A stretch of 64,000 nucleotides of DNA from CAZIUL01 sp964542475 (GTDB taxonomy: Bacteria > Planctomycetota > B15-G4 > CAYZWU01), in contig CAZIUL010000008.1 in the NCBI GenBank assembly GCA_964542475.1, positions 66,346-130,345 of the forward strand, given 5' to 3'. Below are positions 24,735 through 31,970 of the stretch, in pieces. Both the position numbers and the translations under genes were made by a program. Every line of letters begins with the position of its first letter. Position 1 is the stretch's first letter. Below the pieces are notes generated by a model. That model did not search any database and was not told the origin of the DNA. It saw nothing but the letters and a program-made list of their open reading frames with translations.

Positions 24735-24781
24735 AACGGAGTCATGATACGGAGCCTTGGAGAAGTTATCCTGACTCCGTT
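24735..24781. repeat. 10-bp perfect inverted repeat
   Basis: AACGGAGTCA and TGACTCCGTT face each other across 27 bp. A similar core (TACGGAGT) makes the hairpin at 28425-28450 past the GH2 gene, so related inverted repeats flank this block on both sides. Confidence 0.4.
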
Positions 24782-24867
24782 ATTCCGGCCAAACCGCGAG
24801 GACCTTGTTGCAGAACACACGCTAACCTGTTCTTCTAATGGATTGATCTTCAAGACAAGGAGCTGCC

Positions 24868-25040
24868 GTGGAACTGCGGTGGATGGACATCACCGTATTT
24901 TTCGCCTTCTTCGCCTTTGTCTGGGGCTTCAGCAGGTACTAGCCCGCAGGGGAAGGACAGCGAGGACTACTTCCCGGCGGGCCGGGGGCTGGGCTGGTGG
25001 CTCATCGGTTTCTCCATCGTGGCGGCCTTGTTCGAGACGG
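24868..25040 (+). pseudogene. Remnant of a sodium/solute symporter (SSS family) gene
   Basis: From a GTG at 24868 with AAGGAG before it, 24 codons (VELRWMDITVFFAFFAFVWGFSRY) read like the first helix of an SSS transporter and hit a TAG at 24940. A different frame then continues with SEDYFPAGRGLGWWLIGF, the well-known SSS motif (EDYFLAGRSLGWW). A single frameshift near 24940 joins the two. Resemblance is lost after about 25040, and the other 12 or so helices are missing. It is therefore a frameshifted, heavily deleted gene whose place is taken by the GH2 gene. The breakpoint is approximate. Confidence 0.72.
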
Positions 25041-25102
25041 TGCCGCAGCAGAAGAGGATGAAATATGCGGTCTATAGATCTATTTACGAAGCGGAGATCA
25101 GC

Positions 25103-28100
25103 ATGAAGAAGACGGTTTGTTTTTCGGTTTATTTTTTGGTTTGTTCGGCCGTTCCGGGGTTTACAACGATTCAGGGCGCGGAACCGATCTCCCCTGACAA
25201 TGAAGCGATAGTTGCTGTCAACGTGGCGGATGTGGGTCTCAGGCACAGCCGGAAGGATGCGAAGGAGCTCGATCTTTCAGGCATGTGGCAGGTGCGGCTC
25301 GCCCCGGAAGGTGAGCTGTTCGACGTAATGTTGCCCGGCTCGCTTGCACTAAACGGCCTGGGCAATGACGTCACGGCAAAGACACGCTGGACAGGGAACC
25401 TGGATTTCATGAAAAAGGTCTACCTGAAGAGCGATGCCTATGCCCGGTATCGCGAGCCCGGCAACGTCAAGATACCCTCCTTCCTCCAGCCCGTGAAGCA
25501 CTTCGTGGGACCGGCGTGGTACACAAGGAAAGTTGAGATCCCCCAGAGCTGGGAGGGCAAGCGGATCACCCTCGAGCTGGAACGCTGCCACTGGACATCG
25601 AAGGTGAGCATCGACGGCCGTGAGGCCGGAGAGCGCGCCAGCCTGTCCGTGCCGCACGTGTACGATCTGACAGAACAGCTGATCCCCGGTCGACACAATG
25701 TGACGATCGAGATCGACAACCGCATCCGCGTCGTGGACCGCGAGGTGTACGGCACCTGGGCGCATTCGGTCACGGATTTCACGCAGACCAACTGGAACGG
25801 CGTGATCGGCCGCATGGCGCTGAAAGCCACTGACCGGGTGTGGATCGAGAACCTCCAGGTCTATCCCGACCTTACCCGCAAGGCGGCGCGCATCACGCTG
25901 ATCTTGAGAAATGCGACGGGCGCTCCGGTGAAGGGATCGCTCAAAATGGCTTCGACCACCCTGGACTTTATCATGAAAGGGGTGCGGCAGCGCATCGAGA
26001 TGGAGTGCCTGTTCGACAAGAAAACGAGGCTCTGGGACGAGCACTCGCCCGACCTCCTGACGCTTCATGCCGCGATAAGGGGCGAGGGATTCGAGGATGA
26101 GGCCTCGGTGGAGTTCGGTCTTCGTACGTTCGGCCACGACGGCCGGCAGTTCCTGCTCAACGATAGAAAGATCTTCCTGCGCGGCACGCTGGAGTGCTGC
26201 ATCTTTCCTCTCACCGGCTACCCGCCCATGGAAACCGCACCCTGGATCCGCATCTACAGGATCATGAAGGCCCACGGGCTGAACCACCTGCGCTTTCATT
26301 CCTGGTGCCCGCCGGAAGCCGCTTTCTCGGCCGCTGACCGCGAGGGCATCCTGCTCCAGGTCGAGCTCCCGCTCTGGTCCGCCAAGGTTGGCGTCGACCC
26401 GAAGATGGAGCCGTGGCTGCGCGAGGAGATGAAAGCCATCCTCGAAGAGTACGGCAACCATCCCTCGTTCTGTCTCATGTGCAACGGCAACGAGCTGGAA
26501 GGCGACTACAGCGTTCTCGAGCGCCTGGTGGAGTTCGGCAAGGAGCTTGACTCCCGTCATCTCTACAGCGTGTCCACGGCAAGAAAACACTGTCCAGTGG
26601 ATGACTACTACGTCTCTCACCGCACCGAGCACGGGCCGATCAGGGGCATCCGCGGGCCTTCAACGGACTGGGATTTTCGTGACAGTATAGCGCCGTTGAA
26701 AGTGCCTGCCGTGTCCCACGAGATCGGCCAGTTCTGCGCCTACCCGAACTTCAAGGAGATGAAAAAGTACACCGGCGTGCTCAAGGCGCGCAACTTCGAG
26801 ATTTTTCGCGAATCGCTCAAAGAAAACGGAATGCTCGATCAGGCGGAGAAGTTCCTCATGGCCTCGGGCAAGCTGCAGGCGATCTGTTACAAGGAGGAGA
26901 TCGAAGCCGCGCTCCGCACGCCGGGGTTCGGCGGGTACCAGCTTCTGGACCTGCACGACTTTCCCGGGCAGGGCACCGCACTGGTTGGGGTGCTCGATGC
27001 GTTCTGGGATTCCAAGGGTTATGAGAATCCGGACCAATACCGTTGCTTTGCCGGGGCGACGGTGCCGCTGGCGCGATTTGCCAGGCGCGTCTGGACGAGC
27101 GACGAGTCGCTCGATGTCCGCGTGGAGATCGCGCATTTCGGGAATGAGCCTCTGCTCCTGCCGAGGCCGCGATGGAAGATCACGGGCCATGAGGGGCGGA
27201 TACTGGATTCGGGATCGTTCACTGTTTCCGAGATCCCTTTGGGCAACGGCTTTGAGCTGGGCGAGATCCGGTTTCCGCTCGCCGGGTTGGAGCACGCGGA
27301 AAAGCTGACCCTCACAGTCTCCTTGATGGGAACAACACATCGCAACAGTTGGGATTTCTGGATCTACCCCAAGGAACCGGATACGACGCCTCCGCCGTTC
27401 GTGCTGATGGAAACGCACATGAGCGACCAGGCGACGGCCCATCTCGATGGCGGCGGAAAGGTTCTGCTCATGCCCGATCCGGGCCGGTTCCGTGACGCTT
27501 CAGGCATGGCCTTCTACCCGGTCTTCTGGAACGCGCAGATGTTTACCTGGCACAAGAGCCTGGCGATGGGCATCGTGCTCGACCCAGGGCATTCTGTGTT
27601 CGGCGGGTTTCCCACCGACTTTCACGCGGACTGGCAGTGGTGGGGCCTGCTGAACGGATCGAGAGCCGTGAACATGGGTGGCTTGCCCGAAGCATGCGTA
27701 CCCCTGGTGCGGGTCATCGACGACTGGAACACCAACCGGCGACAGGGATTGCTATTCGAGTGCAGCGTGGGGGAGGGCAAGCTCATGGTGTGCGCCATGG
27801 ATCTCGAAACCAAGGCGGAGAACGACCCGGCCGCGCGGCAACTGCTCCACAGCGTGCTGGCTTACATGGCTTCCGATGATTTTCAGCCCGAAGCAGCCGT
27901 GGACCGTGGCGTGATCGGACGCATGGTCGATCCGCCCTCCCTCATGCAGAAGCTGAAGATCAAGGCCACAGCGGACAGCGAGGAATCCGGAGGCGAGGTG
28001 CGCAACCTTCTTGACGGAGACGCTGCCACCATCTGGCACACCGAGTGGAGAGCAAAGAGCCCCGGCTATCCCCACTGGGTTTTGCTGGAAATAGAGGAAC

Positions 28101-28360
28101 CCCTGACGATAAGAGGGCTCCGCTTGCAGCCGAGGCAAGACGGGGCCAACGGCCGGATAGGGGAGTACAATGTGTTCATCAGCACCGACGGAAAGCGGTG
28201 GGGTAAAGGAGTCGTAGCTCGAGGATCCGTCAATTTTGAAACACCGCGAACCGGAAGGTTCGTCAAGCTACTTGCGCTGAAACCGGTCAATCCCGACCAC
28301 CCCTGGGCTTCTTTGGCCGAGCTCGAGCTGATCATCGACGATTCAATAAGAAACAGATAA
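25103..28360 (+). CDS. Secreted GH2-family glycoside hydrolase with F5/8 C-type domain
   Basis: 1085 residues. A signal peptide (MKKTVCFSVYFLVC... cleavage near IQG/AEP) sends it out of the cytoplasm. Next come a jelly-roll sugar-binding domain (PAWYTRKVEIP, LELERCHWTSKV), an Ig-like domain, and a TIM barrel with the acid/base Glu in CNGNELEG near 461 and the nucleophile Glu in SHEIGQF near 538. A C-terminal discoidin-like domain (about 963-1080) has NLLDGDAATIWHTEW. The substrate is unknown; beta-galactosidase, glucuronidase or mannosidase are all possible in this family. GGAG 8 bp before the ATG at 25103 sets the start; the longer frame reaching back to 24917 is symporter remnant. It seems more GC-rich than its neighbours. 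Confidence 0.87.
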   Translation: MKKTVCFSVYFLVCSAVPGFTTIQGAEPISPDNEAIVAVNVADVGLRHSRKDAKELDLSGMWQVRLAPEGELFDVMLPGSLALNGLGNDVTAKTRWTGNLDFMKKVYLKSDAYARYREPGNVKIPSFLQPVKHFVGPAWYTRKVEIPQSWEGKRITLELERCHWTSKVSIDGREAGERASLSVPHVYDLTEQLIPGRHNVTIEIDNRIRVVDREVYGTWAHSVTDFTQTNWNGVIGRMALKATDRVWIENLQVYPDLTRKAARITLILRNATGAPVKGSLKMASTTLDFIMKGVRQRIEMECLFDKKTRLWDEHSPDLLTLHAAIRGEGFEDEASVEFGLRTFGHDGRQFLLNDRKIFLRGTLECCIFPLTGYPPMETAPWIRIYRIMKAHGLNHLRFHSWCPPEAAFSAADREGILLQVELPLWSAKVGVDPKMEPWLREEMKAILEEYGNHPSFCLMCNGNELEGDYSVLERLVEFGKELDSRHLYSVSTARKHCPVDDYYVSHRTEHGPIRGIRGPSTDWDFRDSIAPLKVPAVSHEIGQFCAYPNFKEMKKYTGVLKARNFEIFRESLKENGMLDQAEKFLMASGKLQAICYKEEIEAALRTPGFGGYQLLDLHDFPGQGTALVGVLDAFWDSKGYENPDQYRCFAGATVPLARFARRVWTSDESLDVRVEIAHFGNEPLLLPRPRWKITGHEGRILDSGSFTVSEIPLGNGFELGEIRFPLAGLEHAEKLTLTVSLMGTTHRNSWDFWIYPKEPDTTPPPFVLMETHMSDQATAHLDGGGKVLLMPDPGRFRDASGMAFYPVFWNAQMFTWHKSLAMGIVLDPGHSVFGGFPTDFHADWQWWGLLNGSRAVNMGGLPEACVPLVRVIDDWNTNRRQGLLFECSVGEGKLMVCAMDLETKAENDPAARQLLHSVLAYMASDDFQPEAAVDRGVIGRMVDPPSLMQKLKIKATADSEESGGEVRNLLDGDAATIWHTEWRAKSPGYPHWVLLEIEEPLTIRGLRLQPRQDGANGRIGEYNVFISTDGKRWGKGVVARGSVNFETPRTGRFVKLLALKPVNPDHPWASLAELELIIDDSIRNR

Positions 28361-28380
28361 GAAGAGAAGAAAGAAGAAGA

Positions 28381-28412
28381 GAGCCACGGATGGACACGGA
28401 TGAATACGGATA
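28381..28412. repeat. CCACGGATG-type intergenic repeat, copy 2
   Basis: GAGCCACGGATGGACACGG and the rest of this unit repeat the element at 8348-8382 with few changes. It lies at the 3' end of the GH2 gene, as copy 1 does for the LPS kinase. Confidence 0.5.
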
Positions 28413-28424
28413 ATTTACATTCGC

Positions 28425-28450
28425 GGATACGGAGTCAGCACTCCGTATCC
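28425..28450 (+). terminator. Perfect 11-bp hairpin, possible GH2 terminator
   Basis: GGATACGGAGT (28425-28435) pairs perfectly with ACTCCGTATCC (28440-28450) around a CAGC loop. The T content after it is only moderate (TACTTTCATTCTTC near 28457-28470), so it may stabilise the 3' end rather than terminate. Confidence 0.4.
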
Positions 28451-28674
28451 CGTATCTACTTTCATTCTTCAAGCAGTCGGATCGTTTCGACCACCTCTTG
28501 GCGGGGTTTCCTTTTTTCAGCAGCTTCTCTGTTTTCTCCGGCATGTTCCGCGATAGCATTACAGCAATTAGATTAAACCCTGGTATAGACCGGGCCTGCA
28601 GATCCGATTATATTGTTGTGGGACAGGAATGGGGGGGTAAGGCTGGAAACTCGTTCAGGAACGTTGATGAGGCG

Positions 28675-29889
28675 ATGAAACAGGCATCAGCAGAAAAGGT
28701 TTTTCGTTTCACGACACCCGTGTTTCTTTGTCTCCTGCTCGGGTGCTCAGCGGCCGCTCCTTTGAAGGTCTTGGAAGGAGATAATTTCAAGATCCGTTCG
28801 AGCCTACCGCATCCAAAGCTGGGTGAGTTTGCCGGGACGGTCGCGCGGATATTCGAGCATTACGAAGAGCTATTCGGCCTGCACGGCGATGAGATCGAAG
28901 AGCTTCTGCTCCTTCTGGACAACAGCACCGGCAGGCCTGCCAAAAGCGAATACCCGGCGCTTTACAACAAGGCCGATCGCAGCATACATCTCGAGGGAGA
29001 GCCGGTCCTCATGACCCTTTTGCACGAGATAGCCCACCACTTCATACAGGCGCGTCTCGGAGAGGTCCCGGTCTGGCTGAACGAAGGGCTTGCTGTTTAC
29101 CTGGGATGGTCTGCAATGGACGAGGATGAGCTTGTCGTCGGCGAGATCCCGGTGGTGCATTTCAAAATATTGAGGAGCATGGCGGAAAAAGACGAGCTCA
29201 TGCCGTTAGCCGAGTTTCTAGAGCTGACCCCTGACGAGTTTTACCGGAAAGGAAATAGCATTCGCAACTATTCCCAGGCATGGGGGGTTGTTTATTATGC
29301 GTTTCATTGCTCATTTCCGCGGGATCTTTCGTTCGGCGATCGCCTGGACCTGATTAAAAAGAAGGGCGTGCGCGGACTTTCGGCGATGGAGGAGGCGTTC
29401 AGACGGTTCTGTACAGGATTCTCAGCAGCGCTGATGATGGAAGAGCGTCTGACCTGCGGGTCCGAGCTGAAACGGCTTTCAAGCGCATACAGGCTTGGCC
29501 TGCTTCAGAACCCCTCAGCCATGGATGCTCTTCTGGAGATTGCTGCCGACCAAAAAGAGGATGCACGCATCAGGGATGTTTCACTTGGCGCTGCCGGGTT
29601 GATAGCGCTGAGTTCGATGAACTGGTCCGTTGGAAATCGGTTTGTCGCCTGTGTACGTCGCCTGAGATACAAAGACGACTGCAAACAGGTACGTGAAACA
29701 GCGCGTCGGCTGTACAACGCTTTCACGAAGAACGACAGGAAAGCGGTGATTTCGCTTTTTGCCGGGCTCTGCGCCGGAAAGGGGTTTTACCCCGCCGGTC
29801 GCTTCGATGTGGTGTGGAACGAGACACGGTTCGCAGCTCCTTCCGACGCGACGGAAACCGTACAGGATGCGCAAACCCCCGGCCTTTGA
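28675..29889 (+). CDS. Lipoprotein with gluzincin-type metallopeptidase domain
   Basis: 404 residues from the ATG at 28675. The N-terminus ends in a lipobox (LCLLLGC, Cys near residue 24), so it is probably anchored to a membrane from outside the cytoplasm. A zinc peptidase signature HEIAHHF near residue 117 is followed by VWLNEGLAVYLG, whose Glu is the third zinc ligand, as in the MA clan (peptidase_MA-like). The C-terminal half is helical with no known domain. It stands alone downstream of the GH2 gene and converges with 29911-31881. The start is chosen by the signal peptide; no strong ribosome-binding site is seen. The substrate is unknown. Confidence 0.76.
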   Translation: MKQASAEKVFRFTTPVFLCLLLGCSAAAPLKVLEGDNFKIRSSLPHPKLGEFAGTVARIFEHYEELFGLHGDEIEELLLLLDNSTGRPAKSEYPALYNKADRSIHLEGEPVLMTLLHEIAHHFIQARLGEVPVWLNEGLAVYLGWSAMDEDELVVGEIPVVHFKILRSMAEKDELMPLAEFLELTPDEFYRKGNSIRNYSQAWGVVYYAFHCSFPRDLSFGDRLDLIKKKGVRGLSAMEEAFRRFCTGFSAALMMEERLTCGSELKRLSSAYRLGLLQNPSAMDALLEIAADQKEDARIRDVSLGAAGLIALSSMNWSVGNRFVACVRRLRYKDDCKQVRETARRLYNAFTKNDRKAVISLFAGLCAGKGFYPAGRFDVVWNETRFAAPSDATETVQDAQTPGL

Positions 29890-29910
29890 ATGCAAGGGGT
29901 CCGCGCTTCA

Positions 29911-31881
29911 TTAGAATTGAAAGTTCTTGATCAACGGTTGTCCGGGTTCAAGCTCCACCCAGCTTTCCAGCACTTTCATTGCACTATCCTGATAGCGGTT
30001 TCCCTCGTACATTTTCACAGTGACCAGAGCCTTGCCCCGGGGGAGGCCGGTGAACGAGTACAAGAGCTCTTTCCCCGAAATTCTGCTCTCAACCTCGTAG
30101 TCGATCCCCTGGACACGGATGGTAAGGTTCGTCACCTTCTCGACGGCTGTCAGTGATCCTTGCAGAGCGCATTTTCCTTCCAGCACCATGGTCAAGGGTT
30201 TGATCTTTTCATCCGCGGGAATCTTTACGGTGCGGTGTTCGGTCCGTCCCCCGGGAACAGTTGCCTTGATCACCCAGTCGGCAGGATAGAGGTCCGTCAG
30301 CTCGAAGAAACCGTTCGTGTCCGTACGTGTTCCATGATGCCCCATGAAACAGTTGGCATAGGTTTCCGCGTTGATCCTTGCGTGCACGGCAGGCACGCCT
30401 GACGCGTCTACCACACGGCCGCTCAGGCGGATACCGGTTTTTGACACGGCCCAGAGAATGACGCCTTTTCCTGTCACGAGGTCTGCCAGCAGACGCCTGA
30501 TGAGCGTGGAGTTCTGAATGGGCCTGAACGTGACAGCATCGCCCTTTCCCCATTGGATCTTGATACTCCCGTTGTTCAGCATGTGGAAGATGTCCTCGGG
30601 AAGATATTGCCGCTCCGATGTGAACGCTCCTGTGGGACCGGTTTTTATCGGCTCGAAACCCAAGGCGTCGTCCTGCATTCCAGAGCGGCCTCTTAACGGT
30701 GATCTGTAGGAAACGACAGCACCGTCAGCCGGCAGGTGCGTGTCTGTGACGCGAACGCGCCCAGAGAAGTGGATTCGAACCCTGTTGCATCGTATCACCT
30801 GTCCGATCAGGCTTTGCCCCGGTACGAGGGTAAACTCCTCCGCGATCAGCATCGGCGGATTCGCAACATACGGTCTTTTCAAAAGGTTGAGGGTGCCGGT
30901 CAATCTGTACCGGCCGGGACGAAGCTTATCGAAAGAAAAGGCGCCCGAACGGCTTGAGAAGAGGGAGAAGTACGTGTTCTGCGGCCTGGCGGCATCCATT
31001 GACATCAGCGTGAGAGCCCAACCGGCGAGCGGAGCCTCTTGATCGTCAACGATGATTCCTTCTATCGACAGCTCTCCGGACCTGGGCATGAGAGGAACGC
31101 GAATGCTCTGGCTGTTTCCGATTCTGGAAGCACCGCTTCTCTCGGGATTAAACGGGTCGAGCAGTGTTGTTAAGTAGCCGGGATGTGAAATTTCAAGCAG
31201 CATGTCCGGCTCAGGAAAGAACTTTTCCGTGGATTTGAACAGCCCGTTGTTATCGGTTGTCCCCCCGGTAATGAAGCCGTAGGCCCTGATCGATGCGCTT
31301 CTGACAGGCGATCCGAGAAGACTGTCCATGATCTGAAGTTGGAGATGGCCTGGAGAAGAAAGCAGCACGGATACCTTTGTTTCCGTTCCGGGATCGACCG
31401 TACATTCGGCTTTGCCTCTCTCCCAGTCTGTGGAGGCGGCTGTTACCTTGTAATGCCCCGGTAAAATGTTTGATAGGATGTACTCACCCGTTTTATGCGT
31501 GGGTTTCGGCACTTGATCGATCTGAAGGCCGTTGTAAAAGAGCCTGAGCAGTGCCACATTTTTATCGGGAACCGGTTCGCGTCCGGACAAGCGGAGCACG
31601 CGAATGGTCAGGTCGCCCTGAAAAGGCAGGAGCTTCCTGTCAGGGAGCAGCTTTTCCGTGGAAACCTCGGGCACGCCTGCCCGGTGTTCTGCGCCCTCGT
31701 CCGCCGGATCGGGATCGATTGCGGCGTTTGCTACGGTTTTGACCTGTTGTTCTCGATTGTTCTCCTTCCCAATAAATGATTTGACTCCGGGTTCCTGCTC
31801 ATCGCTGAACAGAACCAATACCGTGGCAGTCACCGTTGCAAGGCCCAGCAAGGCCACAAGGATGGGAAGAACTCTTCGCAT
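29911..31881 (-). CDS. Membrane-anchored protein with carboxypeptidase regulatory-like repeats
   Basis: 656 residues. A single N-terminal membrane helix (LPILVALLGLATVTATVLVL) anchors an extracytoplasmic chain made of several beta-sandwich modules of the CarboxypepD_reg type: GEYILSNILPGHYKV, GTTDNNGLFKSTEK, GAFSFDKLRPGRYRL and GFFELTDLYPADWVI all follow the G-x-F/Y-x-L-x2-L-x-PGxY pattern. Such modules bind or space partners and have no catalytic site. It is the last gene of a minus-strand set after two sulfatase-fold proteins, with 89 bp in between that hold a perfect hairpin. A role in holding cell-surface material is inference. Confidence 0.75.
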   Translation of the reverse strand: MRRVLPILVALLGLATVTATVLVLFSDEQEPGVKSFIGKENNREQQVKTVANAAIDPDPADEGAEHRAGVPEVSTEKLLPDRKLLPFQGDLTIRVLRLSGREPVPDKNVALLRLFYNGLQIDQVPKPTHKTGEYILSNILPGHYKVTAASTDWERGKAECTVDPGTETKVSVLLSSPGHLQLQIMDSLLGSPVRSASIRAYGFITGGTTDNNGLFKSTEKFFPEPDMLLEISHPGYLTTLLDPFNPERSGASRIGNSQSIRVPLMPRSGELSIEGIIVDDQEAPLAGWALTLMSMDAARPQNTYFSLFSSRSGAFSFDKLRPGRYRLTGTLNLLKRPYVANPPMLIAEEFTLVPGQSLIGQVIRCNRVRIHFSGRVRVTDTHLPADGAVVSYRSPLRGRSGMQDDALGFEPIKTGPTGAFTSERQYLPEDIFHMLNNGSIKIQWGKGDAVTFRPIQNSTLIRRLLADLVTGKGVILWAVSKTGIRLSGRVVDASGVPAVHARINAETYANCFMGHHGTRTDTNGFFELTDLYPADWVIKATVPGGRTEHRTVKIPADEKIKPLTMVLEGKCALQGSLTAVEKVTNLTIRVQGIDYEVESRISGKELLYSFTGLPRGKALVTVKMYEGNRYQDSAMKVLESWVELEPGQPLIKNFQF

Positions 31882-31903
31882 GGCTGAAAAGACCCTTACT
31901 CTA

Positions 31904-31925
31904 CCTTAACTCTGCAAAGTTAAGG
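31904..31925 (-). other. Perfect 8-bp hairpin between two minus-strand genes
   Basis: CCTTAACT (31904-31911) pairs with AGTTAAGG (31918-31925) around a 6-nt loop in the 89-bp gap between the sulfatase-fold gene and the CarboxypepD-like gene. There is no T run on either side, so it is more likely a processing or stability structure. Confidence 0.35.
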
Positions 31926-31970
31926 TCCATTCTGTTTCAGGTTTCCATTATGCGATATCCGAGGGATATG

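Larger units (their letters stand above)
24597..24867. other. Gap with an orphan terminator and inverted repeats
   Basis: There is no gene here. A terminator-like hairpin lies at 24700-24726. AACGGAGTCA (24735-24744) is the exact inverse of TGACTCCGTT (24772-24781). No plus-strand gene upstream would need that terminator, so the stretch may be the wreck of a deleted or rearranged region before the symporter remnant. Confidence 0.45.
28361..28674. other. 314-bp gap after the GH2 gene
   Basis: It opens with a purine-rich run, then a CCACGGATG-type repeat (28381-28412) and a perfect 11-bp hairpin (28425-28450). The following 200 bp are in frame with the next gene but carry no recognisable domain, and the first good start there is 28675. 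No other gene is seen. Confidence 0.5.

Noticed and set aside
24917..25102. The GH2 frame reaching back to 24917 as its true start
   Set aside because: That part encodes SSS symporter sequence, and a signal peptide with a good ribosome-binding site begins at 25103.
30765..30790. GGATTCGAACC inside the CarboxypepD-like gene, also a tRNA T-arm look-alike
   Set aside because: It lies within a clear reading frame and has no matching arms on the minus strand.
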